64,000 nt of DNA from Cryptosporangium aurantiacum (lineage in GTDB: Bacteria > Actinomycetota > Actinomycetes > Mycobacteriales > Cryptosporangiaceae). The translations under genes and the position numbers were made by a program. Below, piece after piece: positions 31,844-39,876 of the stretch. The notes below the pieces were generated by a model, which searched no databases, had not been told where the DNA came from, and saw nothing but the letters and a program-made list of their open reading frames with translations. Numbering within the stretch: the stretch's first letter is position 1; every line of letters begins with the position of its first letter. Location of the stretch: NCBI RefSeq assembly GCF_900143005.1, contig NZ_FRCS01000014.1, forward strand, positions 124,001 to 188,000, given 5' to 3'.

Positions 31844-33160
31844 TCAGGCGGCCATCAGTACTGTGGCGGCGCGGTGTTGGAGCACCGAGTCGAGCACCTC
31901 GCCCACTCGGACCGCCGTGTTCGACAGCAGCGCGGACGAGATCCCGTGCGTGTGCTCGGTGCCGCCCTGCAGGTAGACGCCGCAGCGCAGCCGGGGGTCG
32001 GTGACCGCCCGGTAGTCGCGCCCGACCTGCGGGCGGCCCTGCGCGTCGCGCAGGCAGAGGTCACCGAGTTCGCCGAGCACCGCGTACGGGTCGGCCTCGT
32101 GGTACCCGGTCGCGAACACGACGACGTCCGCGTCGAGCGCCGTGCGTTCGCCGCTGACCAGCGACTGCAGCGTGACCGCGAGCCCGTCCGGGCGCTCCTC
32201 GACCGACGTCGTCCGGGTGAGGTTGAGCAGGCGCAGCCGCTCCCGGCCGAGCACCTTCTCGCGGTAGGTCCGGCGGTAGAGCTCCTGGATCAGGTCGATG
32301 TCCACCACGGAGTAGTTCGTGTTGCCGTGGTAGGCCATCATCGCCTGCTTGACGTCGTCCGGAGCGTCGAAGTACTCGTCGACCGCGCCCGGGTCGAAGA
32401 TCCGGTTGGCGAACGAGCTGTCGTCGGCGGGCGAGTAGCCGTAGCGCGAGATCACCGCGCAGACCTCGGCAGCCGGGAACTGCTCGTGCAGGAACGCGAC
32501 GGCCTCGGCGGCGCTCTGACCGGCGCCGACGACGACGAGCCTGCGCGGATCGGTGCCGCGGATCGAGCCGACGTTGCGCAGCAGGTCGCTGGAGTGCCAG
32601 ACCCGGGCCGACTGCTGCACGCCCGCGGGCATCCGCGGGCGCAGGCCGGTGCCGATGACGAGGTTGCGGGCCCGGTGGGTGACGATCGCACCGGCGCTGC
32701 GCGCGACGACGTCCACTTCGCTCACGTCGCCGTTCTCATCGGTCACCGGGAGCACCGAGATCACCTCGGTGTCGTAGCTGACCTGGTCGGAGACCTGCTC
32801 GGCGGCCCAGCTGAAGTAGTCGTGGAACTCCACGCGCAGCGGGAAGAGCGTCTTGTGGTTGATGAAGTCGACCAGGCGGTCCTGGTCGTGCAGGTACCGC
32901 AGGAAGCTGAACTCGCTGGTCGGGTTCCGCAGCGTCACCAGGTCCTTGAGAAAGGACACCTGCATCGTGGCGTCTTCCAACAGCATGCCGCGGTGCCAGC
33001 CGAACTCCGGCTGCCGCTCGAGGAATCTTGTCGCGACCGTCCCCAGCGGACCCCGCTCCGGGTCGTGAGGGCGAGCGTTGTGCTCCGCTACCGCGATCGC
33101 CATCGCCAGGTTGGAAGGGCCGAAGCCGATTCCGACGAGATCGAGCCCGAGCTCAGTCAT
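31844..33160 (-). CDS. L-ornithine N5-monooxygenase (siderophore hydroxylase family)
   Basis: A 438-residue flavin N-hydroxylating monooxygenase of the lysine/ornithine hydroxylase family, using FAD, NADPH and O2. The FAD-binding motif is GIGFGPSNLA at residues 10-19, the NADPH motif VVGAGQSAAEA is near residue 210, and the family motif ATGYHEADPY is near 353. Ornithine rather than lysine is inferred because three adenylation domains of the synthetase carry hydroxyornithine-type codes. The product would be used directly by modules 3 and 5 and, after formylation, by module 1. It is the first gene of the operon, with GAGGGGA six bases before the ATG and an iron box 45 bases upstream, so iron-repressed transcription is likely. 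Confidence 0.93.
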   Translation of the reverse strand: MTELGLDLVGIGFGPSNLAMAIAVAEHNARPHDPERGPLGTVATRFLERQPEFGWHRGMLLEDATMQVSFLKDLVTLRNPTSEFSFLRYLHDQDRLVDFINHKTLFPLRVEFHDYFSWAAEQVSDQVSYDTEVISVLPVTDENGDVSEVDVVARSAGAIVTHRARNLVIGTGLRPRMPAGVQQSARVWHSSDLLRNVGSIRGTDPRRLVVVGAGQSAAEAVAFLHEQFPAAEVCAVISRYGYSPADDSSFANRIFDPGAVDEYFDAPDDVKQAMMAYHGNTNYSVVDIDLIQELYRRTYREKVLGRERLRLLNLTRTTSVEERPDGLAVTLQSLVSGERTALDADVVVFATGYHEADPYAVLGELGDLCLRDAQGRPQVGRDYRAVTDPRLRCGVYLQGGTEHTHGISSALLSNTAVRVGEVLDSVLQHRAATVLMAA

Positions 33161-33204
33161 GTCCGTTCCCCTCGCACGGCGGGACCACAGGTGACTCCCG
33201 CAAC

Positions 33205-33223
33205 TTAGGTCAGCCTAACCTAA
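33205..33223. promoter_or_regulatory. DtxR/IdeR iron box for the biosynthesis operon
   Basis: The 19-mer TTAGGTCAGCCTAACCTAA matches the IdeR/DmdR consensus TTAGGTTAGGCTAACCTAA at 17 of 19 positions; one mismatch is at the centre. It lies 45 bases upstream of the hydroxylase ATG, where a bound repressor would cover the promoter. Confidence 0.88.
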
Positions 33224-33251
33224 GTTTCCGCGCGGGCCTACCCTCGGTCAG

Positions 33252-33270
33252 TTAGGCGAGCCTTGCTTAA
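33252..33270. promoter_or_regulatory. Weaker second iron box facing the formyltransferase
   Basis: TTAGGCGAGCCTTGCTTAA matches the same consensus at 13 of 19 positions, with both outer half-sites kept. It lies 48 bases before the formyltransferase ATG and 28 bases from the strong box, so the two divergent promoters probably each have a site. Confidence 0.6.
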
Positions 33271-33318
33271 GATAGCCCAACCGAGGGTGTGGTTTCGAGG
33301 TTGTAACCAGGAGGACGC

Positions 33319-34293
33319 ATGAGGGTCGTTATGTTCGGCTACCAAACCTGGGGGCATCGGACCCTCCGGGCCCTGCTGGACTCCGACCACGACGTCGTCG
33401 GAGTCGTGACCCATCACCCGGGCGGCGGTGTCTACGAGCGAGTGTGGTCCGATTCGGTCGCTGACCTGGCCGAATCCGCCGGCGTGCCGGTCCTGTTACG
33501 GGACCGTCCGGACGACGACGAGCTGTACGAAACGCTGCGTTCGCTGGCTCCAGACGTCATCGTCGCGAACAACTGGCGCACCTGGATTCCCCCGCGCATC
33601 TTCGAACTCCCCCGCCTCGGCACGCTCAACATCCACGATGCACTGCTGCCGGCCTACGCCGGCTTCTCCCCGCTGATCTGGGCGTTGATCAACGGTGAGA
33701 CCGAGGTCGGCGTCACTGCCCACCTGATGGACGCGACGCTGGACGCCGGCCCGATCGTGGCGCAGCGGGCGATCCCGGTGGGTCCGAAGGACACCGCGAC
33801 CGACCTCTTCCACGCGACGCTCGACCTGATCGAGCCCATCCTGCTGGACGCGCTGACCGAGCTGGGCAGCGGCCGCACGGACTTCCCCGCGCAGGACCGC
33901 ACGAAGGCCAGCTTCTTCCACAAGCGCTCCGAAGAGGACATCCGGATCGACTGGACCTGGTCGGCCGAGGAGCTGGAGCGGCTGGTGCGCGCGCAGTCCG
34001 CACCGTACCCGGCGGCGTTCTGCTACCACGGCGCCGAGCGGCTGGAGATCCTCGCCGCCGACGTGTCGGCCGCGGTGTACGGCGGCACGCCGGGGCGGAT
34101 CTTCTACCGCGAGGGCGACGGGGTGGCGATCGTGGCCGGCGCCGACGCCCGCCGGGGACGCAACCGGGCGCTGCTGGTGCGGACGGTGCGGACGTCCGAG
34201 GGCAAGGAGCTGCCCGCCCTCGAGTACTTCACGCGGATGGGCGGCTACCTGACGAGCGCGCCGAGGACCACCCGCTCGGAGTCCAGCAAGTAG
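33319..34293 (+). CDS. N5-hydroxyornithine formyltransferase (FxbA/CchA-like)
   Basis: A 324-residue protein of the methionyl-tRNA formyltransferase fold, using 10-formyl-tetrahydrofolate. Catalytic residues typical of the family are visible: Asn104 and His106 in NIHDALLPAYAG and Asp142 in TLDAGPIV. A C-terminal OB-like domain follows (residues about 210-310). In exochelin and coelichelin clusters the homologue (FxbA, CchA) formylates delta-N-hydroxyornithine before it is loaded on module 1, and the module 1 code here agrees with that. A housekeeping Fmt role is unlikely given the divergent iron-box promoter. AGGAGG stands seven bases before the ATG. Its last 49 bases overlap the 3' end of the convergent GntR gene. 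Confidence 0.88.
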   Translation: MRVVMFGYQTWGHRTLRALLDSDHDVVGVVTHHPGGGVYERVWSDSVADLAESAGVPVLLRDRPDDDELYETLRSLAPDVIVANNWRTWIPPRIFELPRLGTLNIHDALLPAYAGFSPLIWALINGETEVGVTAHLMDATLDAGPIVAQRAIPVGPKDTATDLFHATLDLIEPILLDALTELGSGRTDFPAQDRTKASFFHKRSEEDIRIDWTWSAEELERLVRAQSAPYPAAFCYHGAERLEILAADVSAAVYGGTPGRIFYREGDGVAIVAGADARRGRNRALLVRTVRTSEGKELPALEYFTRMGGYLTSAPRTTRSESSK

Positions 34294-34895
34294 TCCCGCA
34301 GCCGGTCCGCGGCGCCGGCGGCGTCCCCCGCCTCGTACAGCGCGACGATCTCGGCGTTGAGCGGGACGAACGGCCGGTGCAGCGCCGCCGTGTCGGAGGC
34401 CGCGACGAACGCCAGGCGGAGCTCGGCGGTCAGCTGCTTCATCCAGGCGTTCAGCCGCGGGCTGTCGGCCAGCGCGATGATCTGCTCGTGGAACCGCATG
34501 TTCGCGGTGCCGACCGCGCTCCAGTCGCCTGCGGCGGCGTGGCGCTCAGCGTCGTCCACAGCGGTACGAAGGCCCGCCACCCGGGGCGGGTCGGTCGGCG
34601 CCTGCCGCAGCGCGGTGCATTCGAGCAGGACCCGCACCCGGTAGATGTCGGCGATCTGCGCGGGCGACAGCGTCGCGACGAACACGCCGCGGTGCGGGAC
34701 GCGGACCAGGAGACCCTCCTCGATCAGCGTGCTGAACGCTTCGCGCAGCGTGTTGCGGGACACGCCGAGCGGCCCGGTCCAGGAGGTCTCCGACAGCCGG
34801 GTGCCCGGCGCGAGCTGCCCGGCGGTGACCCGTTCCCGCAGGTCGGCCACCGCGCGGGCAGCCGAGCCGAGCACCGGCTCCGAAACGGTCGTCAT
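34245..34895 (-). CDS. GntR-family regulator with FCD ligand-binding domain
   Basis: A 216-residue FadR-subfamily regulator. The N-terminal winged helix-turn-helix covers residues about 10-75 (LRERVTAGQLAPGTRLSE, then LGVSRNTLREAFSTLIEEGL). The C-terminal all-helical FCD domain follows, with the DxxxR and metal-binding His pattern of that family (RVRVLLE, RFHEQIIAL). It is the last gene of the operon with the DUF1445 and PxpA-like genes, 15 bases after the former, so it probably controls that operon in response to a small carboxylate or pyroglutamate-like metabolite. The ligand is inference. Its 3' end overlaps the formyltransferase gene head-to-head by 49 bases. Confidence 0.9.
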   Translation of the reverse strand: MTTVSEPVLGSAARAVADLRERVTAGQLAPGTRLSETSWTGPLGVSRNTLREAFSTLIEEGLLVRVPHRGVFVATLSPAQIADIYRVRVLLECTALRQAPTDPPRVAGLRTAVDDAERHAAAGDWSAVGTANMRFHEQIIALADSPRLNAWMKQLTAELRLAFVAASDTAALHRPFVPLNAEIVALYEAGDAAGAADRLRDYLLDSERVVLGALVR

Positions 34896-34910
34896 GGCGT
34901 CAGTGAACCA

Positions 34911-35675
34911 TCAGACCTGGTAGCGGCTGTCCGGGGTGTCGGTGACGAACATGTGCCCCGGGGCGTGCGTCACCGCGTACGGGACCTTCGACGCCACCAC
35001 GGCGGCCTGCGGTGTGACCCCGCAGGCCCAGAACACCGGGATTTCGCCGGGACGCACGTCGACCGGATCGCCGTAGTCGGGGCGGGCGAGGTCCGGGATG
35101 CCCAGCGCGTCGGGGTCACCGACGTGCACCGGCGCGCCGTGCACGGCCGGGTAGCGTCCGCTGATCCGGACCGCGTCGGACACCCGGTCGGCCGGGATCG
35201 GCCGCATCGAGACGACGAGTGGCCCCCCGAGCCGCCCGGCCGGGCGGCACTCCCGGTTCGTCCGGTACATCGGGACGTTGGACCCCGCGGCGATGTGGCG
35301 GACCTCGATGCCGGCCGCGAGCAGGCCCGACTCGAACGTGAAGCTGCACCCGATCAGGAACGCGACCAGGTCGTCCCGCCAGGCCGCGGTCGCGTCCGGT
35401 GCCTCCTCGACCAGGGCGCCGTCCCGCCAGACGCGGTAGAGCGGCAGGTCGGTGCGCAGGTCGGCGTCCGGAGCGAGCACGGTGGACGGCACGCCCGGGT
35501 CGGAGACGTCGAGCACCGGGCACGGCTGCGGGTTGCGCTGCGCGTAGAGCAGCATGTCCCAGGCCCAGTCACGGGGCAGCGCGATCAGGTTCACCTGGGT
35601 GACGCCCGGCGCGAGACCGGCGGTGGGGCGGACCAGCCCGGCGCGGAACTGCTCCCGGAGCGCCGCGGTGTTCAC
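34911..35675 (-). CDS. Putative hydro-lyase, DUF1445 family
   Basis: A 254-residue cytoplasmic protein of the DUF1445/D-glutamate cyclase-like family, annotated elsewhere as putative hydro-lyase. Recognisable pieces are [17 protein letters not shown] near the N terminus, [12 protein letters not shown], the NVPMYRTN motif, VVSMRPIP, and the C-terminal [12 protein letters not shown] and ITHAPGH-like [12 protein letters not shown]. The start is the GTG at 35675, which overlaps the PxpA stop as GTGA; the open frame further upstream is antisense noise. These proteins commonly neighbour 5-oxoprolinase subunits, which supports a role in cyclic or D-glutamate metabolism. The exact reaction is not shown by the sequence. 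Confidence 0.88.
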   Translation of the reverse strand: MNTAALREQFRAGLVRPTAGLAPGVTQVNLIALPRDWAWDMLLYAQRNPQPCPVLDVSDPGVPSTVLAPDADLRTDLPLYRVWRDGALVEEAPDATAAWRDDLVAFLIGCSFTFESGLLAAGIEVRHIAAGSNVPMYRTNRECRPAGRLGGPLVVSMRPIPADRVSDAVRISGRYPAVHGAPVHVGDPDALGIPDLARPDYGDPVDVRPGEIPVFWACGVTPQAAVVASKVPYAVTHAPGHMFVTDTPDSRYQV

Positions 35676-36442
35676 TCCTCCGCTCCGGCGAACGGCGCGA
35701 GCGTCACCCCCGCGCGCACCAGCGCACCCCGCACCGCTTCGGCCATCGCGATCGCGCCCGGCGAGTCCCCGTGGACGCACAGCGAATCCGCGCGGACCGG
35801 CACCACCGTGCCGTCCACCGCGACGATCTCACCGCGTTCCACCAGCCGCACCATCCGCTCGGCGACCTCGGCGGGGTCTTGCAGCAGCGCGCCGGGCTCG
35901 CCGCGCGGCACCAGCGTTCCGGCGGGGGTGTAACCGCGGTCGACGAACGCCTCGCTGACCGTGCGCAGCCCCGCCTTCTCCGCCAGCCGCAGGAACACCG
36001 AACCGGGCAGGCCGAGCACGGGCAGCGCCGGGTCGTACCGGCCGACCGCCTCCACGACCGCCGCCGCCTGCTCCTCGTGGTGGACGATCGTGTTGTAGAG
36101 CGCGCCGTGCGGCTTCACGTAACGGATGGCGCCACCGGCGACCCTGGCCAGCCCGTCCAGCGCCCCGAGCTGGTAGAGCACGTCCGCGACCAGGTCCGCG
36201 TGGGCGTAGTCGATGAACCGGCGACCGAAGCCCGGCAGGTCGCGGTAACCGACCTGGGCGCCGATCACGACACCGGCCGCGACCGCCCGCGCGCAGGTCT
36301 CCAGGAGCGTTCTCGGATCCCCCGCGTGGAACCCGCAGGCCACGTTCGCGCTGGTGACGACGTCGAGCATCGCGGCGTCGTCACCGAGGCGCCAGGTGCC
36401 GAAGCTCTCGCCCAGGTCGCTGTTGAGATCGATGTGCGTCAT
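35672..36442 (-). CDS. pxpA: 5-oxoprolinase subunit A (LamB/YcsF family)
   Basis: A 256-residue protein with the LamB/YcsF signature: the [11 protein letters not shown] opening, [36 protein letters not shown], the [17 protein letters not shown] segment and CVHGDSPGA. In bacteria PxpA works with PxpB and PxpC to open 5-oxoproline to glutamate using ATP. The start at 36442 overlaps the glycosyltransferase stop as ATGA and the end overlaps the DUF1445 gene, so all three are coupled. No pxpB or pxpC is present here, so either they lie elsewhere or this copy works with the DUF1445 protein. Confidence 0.92.
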   Translation of the reverse strand: MTHIDLNSDLGESFGTWRLGDDAAMLDVVTSANVACGFHAGDPRTLLETCARAVAAGVVIGAQVGYRDLPGFGRRFIDYAHADLVADVLYQLGALDGLARVAGGAIRYVKPHGALYNTIVHHEEQAAAVVEAVGRYDPALPVLGLPGSVFLRLAEKAGLRTVSEAFVDRGYTPAGTLVPRGEPGALLQDPAEVAERMVRLVERGEIVAVDGTVVPVRADSLCVHGDSPGAIAMAEAVRGALVRAGVTLAPFAGAEE

Positions 36443-37608
36443 CGCGTCAGCATCTCCAGGACCGCGTCGGGGGCGGGCAGCGCGGCGATCTCGTCGCGGG
36501 CCTCGTGGGCGGCGGCGGTGAGCGCCGGATCGTCGAGCAGCCGGCGGGCCGCCTCTTCGACGGCGTCCGCGGTCAGCTCCGGGGGCGGGAGCACCAGCGC
36601 GACACCCGCGCGCTCCGCCGCCGCGCCGTTGACGAACTGGTCGGCGCCCTGCGGCAGGATCAGGTGCGGCAGCCCGTGGCAGAGCGCCGCGACGATCGTC
36701 CCGGCGCCGCCCTGCGTGACCAGCCCGGCGCAGCGCGGCAGCAGCAACGCGTGCGGCGCGAAGTCCGCGACCAGGACCTGTGGCGGCTGCGGGCCGAGAC
36801 GGCCCGGATCGGTTCCCGGCCCGACCGTGACCAGGACGTTCACCGGCAGGCGCCGCAGCCCGGCCAGCGCGGTTTCGAACACCCCGGTCGCCCCGTGGAA
36901 CAGCGTCCCGAGCGTCAGGTGCAGCGTCCGGTCGTAGGGCAGAGCGTCCAACTGCTCCGCGGTCCACGGCAGCGTCTCGTCCGGACCCGCGGGTTCTCCG
37001 GCCTCTGGCCGGAGCGGCAACCGGTTGCGGAACGCAGCGACCGCGTCCGACTGCAGCAACGGCGGGTTGTTGTCCAGATACGGACGCTCGACGATGGCCT
37101 TCTCCAGCCCCGGGACGTCCCAGTCGGCGCAGAGCGCACCGAAGCGGGCGCCGAACCACTCCCACGCCTCGGCGGGCAGCGGACCCAGGCCGTGCACCGC
37201 GTGCCGGGCGCCGGTGCGCTCCGCCGCGATCGCGCCGGCCAGCTCGGTGATCGGGTGGATGACCAGGTCCGGCCGCCACTGCTCGGCCAGCGGCACCAGG
37301 GCCGCGGCCCGCTGCGGCGCGGCGGCACCGAACATCCCCCGGATCACGGTCGGCATTCGCTGGTCCGGCGGCAGCGCTCCGAGGTCGGGCGGGTCGGCGC
37401 GGAACGCCGCGTCCGCCTCCGCGCGGCTCGGCCCGACGTCCCAGACCGCGATCCCCCGCCGCGACGCCTCGGCAGCGCCCTCCGCGCCCGACGCGAGGAC
37501 GACGTCGTGCCCGGCGCGCTGGGCGGCCCGGAGCAGCGGCAGCAGCGGAAGGAGGTGTCCGTGCGCCGGCCAGGTGCTGAACAGGATCCGCATCGCTCGG
37601 TCCGTCAC
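36439..37608 (-). CDS. GT1-family (MGT/UGT-like) glycosyltransferase
   Basis: A 389-residue GT-B glycosyltransferase. The N-terminal acceptor domain opens with [20 protein letters not shown], with the His typical of GT1 catalytic bases. The C-terminal nucleotide-sugar domain carries [23 protein letters not shown]-type features (helix then GGAGT) and [15 protein letters not shown], matching the donor-binding motif of actinobacterial macrolide and natural-product transferases. Start candidates are GTG 37608 and ATG 37593; the latter begins exactly at the conserved MRILF. It is the first gene of the operon with pxpA, an unexpected pairing. The sugar and acceptor are not predictable. Confidence 0.88.
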   Translation of the reverse strand: MTDRAMRILFSTWPAHGHLLPLLPLLRAAQRAGHDVVLASGAEGAAEASRRGIAVWDVGPSRAEADAAFRADPPDLGALPPDQRMPTVIRGMFGAAAPQRAAALVPLAEQWRPDLVIHPITELAGAIAAERTGARHAVHGLGPLPAEAWEWFGARFGALCADWDVPGLEKAIVERPYLDNNPPLLQSDAVAAFRNRLPLRPEAGEPAGPDETLPWTAEQLDALPYDRTLHLTLGTLFHGATGVFETALAGLRRLPVNVLVTVGPGTDPGRLGPQPPQVLVADFAPHALLLPRCAGLVTQGGAGTIVAALCHGLPHLILPQGADQFVNGAAAERAGVALVLPPPELTADAVEEAARRLLDDPALTAAAHEARDEIAALPAPDAVLEMLTR

Positions 37609-37664
37609 GGGATCAGTCTCTCAACCGTGCCGTTGTGACGGGCGCATTCGGCGGCCCAGCCTTG

Positions 37665-37736
37665 CTGCGGGCGGAGGACTCGAACCTCCATCAACCGGTC
37701 CAGAGCCGGTCGTGCTGCCGATTGCACCAGCCCGCA
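37665..37736 (-). tRNA. tRNA-Gln (anticodon CTG)
   Basis: Read on the minus strand, acceptor TGCGGGC pairs with GCCCGCA. The anticodon stem ACCGG/CCGGT encloses the 7-base loop CTCTGGA with anticodon CUG, and the T-arm is GGAGG-TTCGAGT-CCTCC. The discriminator is G and no CCA is encoded. Confidence 0.95.
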
Positions 37737-37817
37737 CTGTTCGTTCATCTGCGTTCGTCGAGGGCCGCGTTCGTCCGGGCCGTGTTCCCGGGGCCCCGTT
37801 CCGGGAACACGGCCGGT

Positions 37818-37846
37818 GGCCGGCGGAGGTAGCGGATCCGCCGGCC
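37818..37846. terminator. Strong GC hairpin downstream of the sigma-factor gene
   Basis: A perfect 10-bp stem (37818-37827 with 37837-37846) with a 9-base loop and no T-run. It lies between the tRNA and the sigma gene and could terminate the minus-strand sigma transcript. The remaining sequence of the 466-base gap 37737-38202 shows nothing else I can name except the tiny ORF at 38040-38078. Confidence 0.4.
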
Positions 37847-38039
37847 GGGACCAGCGCGAGCCGGCCGCGCCGGGGATGCAACGGCCCCGGCGGCATTCCC
37901 GGGTGATGAGCCCGGTCGCTCAGCGCTGGTCGCAGCCGCCGTTCGCGCGAGACGCGCGGCTGCGGCGACTGCTGTGCTCGTGGACGAGAGAACCGCCCGG
38001 TACCAGGGCGGCGAGGGACGGCGGGGTACTACCCGCGGA

Positions 38040-38078
38040 TCATCCCTGCTGTCGACGGAAGTGGATCGGCGATGTCAT
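38040..38078 (-). CDS. Possible 12-residue leader peptide ORF
   Basis: An ATG preceded by GGAAGGAGA at ideal spacing opens a 12-codon frame, MTSPIHFRRQQG, ending in TGA. The ribosome site is far better than expected by chance for such a short frame, but there is no homology argument. It could be a leader peptide or an accidental match. Confidence 0.25.
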   Translation of the reverse strand: MTSPIHFRRQQG

Positions 38079-38202
38079 GCGGGATCTCCTTCCGTGCGGT
38101 GGTTCGTGCTGCTGCTGACAGGTACCGAGAGTACGAGCGATGCCGCTGCTCACCAACCCAATTTCGGTGCGCGCCCGGCGTCCGAACTCGCGCCTGGCTG
38201 TC

Positions 38203-38820
38203 TCAGCCGGGGACCGGATCTGCGTCGGGGTGGCCGTCGTCCGTGACCCGGCGCGCCAGCCGTTGTAAACCGGCCCGCAGCCGCCACTTGGCCGTGCCCT
38301 CCGGGATGCCCAGGCGGGCCGAGATCTCCCCCGCCGTCAGCCCGTCGTGGTAGGCGAGCAGGATCGCTGTCCGCTGGGCGTCGGGCAATGTGTCGACGGC
38401 CGTCCGCACGGTCGCGACCAGGTCCGACGTCAGCACCGCCTCGTCCGGCGGCGTGGGACCCGGCGGGACGGCGCTGTACGCGGCGGTGGTCAGCCGCTGC
38501 CGACTCTCGGCCGCGCGGACCGCGTCGATCGCGCGGCGGCGAGCCAGCATCGTCAACCAGGTCCGTACCGATCCCCGCTCCGGCTGGTACGCGCCCGGGT
38601 TCGTCCACATCGAGACGAACACGTCCTGCGTCACTTCCTCCGCAGCCGCCCGATCACGCAACAGGCTGACCGCAACGACGTGGACCAGTTCGGCGTACCG
38701 GTCGTAGAGCTCGGCGAAGGCCGCCTCGTCGGCGGCCTGCACGCGCTCGTAGAGCAACTGATCGGTTTCGGCAGCCAGAATCCCGTTTCCCTCCGGTGCG
38801 AGGGGCACGTCGCGACTCAC
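38203..38820 (-). CDS. ECF-family RNA polymerase sigma factor
   Basis: A 205-residue extracytoplasmic-function sigma factor. Region 2 covers residues about 25-95, with FAELYDRYAELVHVVA, the EEVTQDVFVSMW core-binding segment, and the RTWLTMLARRRAIDAVR region 2.4 helix. Region 4 covers residues about 135-190, with LPDAQRTAILLAYHDGLTAG and the recognition helix GIPEGTAKWRLRAGLQRL. The GTG at 38820 overlaps the upstream anti-sigma stop as GTGA; a second GTG at 38808 is less favoured. Coupling to the zinc-finger protein upstream implies that protein is its anti-sigma factor. SigK/SigL-like membership is a guess. Confidence 0.92.
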   Translation of the reverse strand: MSRDVPLAPEGNGILAAETDQLLYERVQAADEAAFAELYDRYAELVHVVAVSLLRDRAAAEEVTQDVFVSMWTNPGAYQPERGSVRTWLTMLARRRAIDAVRAAESRQRLTTAAYSAVPPGPTPPDEAVLTSDLVATVRTAVDTLPDAQRTAILLAYHDGLTAGEISARLGIPEGTAKWRLRAGLQRLARRVTDDGHPDADPVPG

Positions 38821-39782
38821 TCGCAGCCGAGCGTCGAGACGACGCGCAGAAGGTCCGCCGCGAGCCCCGGATCGCCCTCGACCTGCCTGCGTAGCGTCGC
38901 GGGCGTGCGGCGGTTGCCCATCAGCGCGCAGAACTCCGCGGTCTCGATCGTCACGACGGCGTCCGGCGCACCGGACCGGTCCGAGTATCCGCCCCGGGCC
39001 CCGCCGGCCGGCACGATCGCTACCCGATGCTCGCCGCCGTCGGTGAAACGCAGGTCGACGGTGCGGCCCGGCCGGTCGACGCCGACGAGCGCGAACGCCC
39101 ACGGCAGCAGATCGACGCCGAGCGTCGCGATCCGGTTGGCGAGCGGCGCCGGCACGCTTCGCTCCGGTGTTCCCAGTGCCGCGCTGATGTCCGCGGCGTG
39201 CACCCACGTCTCGAACGCCCGCTGGACCAGCGCGTCAGCGTAGGTGCGGCGCGGGAACCGAGAATCGGTCAGCCGGACGAGCTGGGTCGGGTGGGCGGCG
39301 AGCAACGCGTCGGCCTGAGCGCGCCAGCGCCGCGGCGCGGGGTCGTTGCGGTCGGCGTCCGTATCCAGATGCAGCTGGGTCCCCAGCCGCGCGTCGTTGG
39401 CCGTCAGGTGCACGACGAGGTCCCGGACGGACAGCCCGGCCCTCGTCGGGAGCTGCCAACCGTCCGGCGCGAGCGTGCTCAGCACGGCCTCGAGGGCCAC
39501 TACCTCGCTCCGGTACCAGCCGGCAGCGTCCGGGGCGGGCGGCGCCGGTGGGCGGACCATCCGGGCGACGTCGAAGATGCGGCTGCGGAGGGCCGGCGAC
39601 ACCGCAGGGCGCGGCGCCCCCGCGGGCAGCGCGGCCACCACGGCGCTGACCTCATCGACTTCGCTGCGACACTCCGCACAGCCGTCGAGATGGACCTCGA
39701 CGGCTCGCGCCTCGTCGGGTTCGCAAATGCCCAGCGCCCATGCGCCGAGTGCCGCAGCGAACCGGTCATGTTCGGTGACCAC
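38817..39782 (-). CDS. Putative anti-sigma factor: zinc finger fused to a mycothiol-dependent isomerase-like domain
   Basis: A 321-residue soluble protein. The N-terminal zf-HC2/ZAS motif HxxxCxxC is explicit in HLDGCAECRSEV at residues about 35-46, the zinc-binding anti-sigma signature. A Pro/Ala linker leads to a mycothiol maleylpyruvate isomerase-type (MDMPI/DinB-like) domain, recognisable from LSVRDLVVHLTANDARL with its metal-ligand His and from FETWVHAADISAAL with a second His. No transmembrane helix is visible, so it would sense cytoplasmic signals, plausibly thiol or metal status. The GTG at 39782 has GGAGGA eight bases before it. The anti-sigma gene precedes the sigma gene, the reverse of the usual order. 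Confidence 0.82.
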   Translation of the reverse strand: MVTEHDRFAAALGAWALGICEPDEARAVEVHLDGCAECRSEVDEVSAVVAALPAGAPRPAVSPALRSRIFDVARMVRPPAPPAPDAAGWYRSEVVALEAVLSTLAPDGWQLPTRAGLSVRDLVVHLTANDARLGTQLHLDTDADRNDPAPRRWRAQADALLAAHPTQLVRLTDSRFPRRTYADALVQRAFETWVHAADISAALGTPERSVPAPLANRIATLGVDLLPWAFALVGVDRPGRTVDLRFTDGGEHRVAIVPAGGARGGYSDRSGAPDAVVTIETAEFCALMGNRRTPATLRRQVEGDPGLAADLLRVVSTLGCE

Positions 39783-39876
39783 AGCAGACGTCCTCCTGCC
39801 GGCGATCGTACCCCCGGACGCCATGCGAGGTCGGCGACCGCGTCCACTTCTCCCGGGTAGGGGGCGCCCGCCTTTC

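Noticed and set aside
36443-37279. N-terminal extension of PxpA across the glycosyltransferase
   Set aside because: It is a shadow frame of the glycosyltransferase. PxpA homologues begin at [12 protein letters not shown], which the ATG at 36442 provides.
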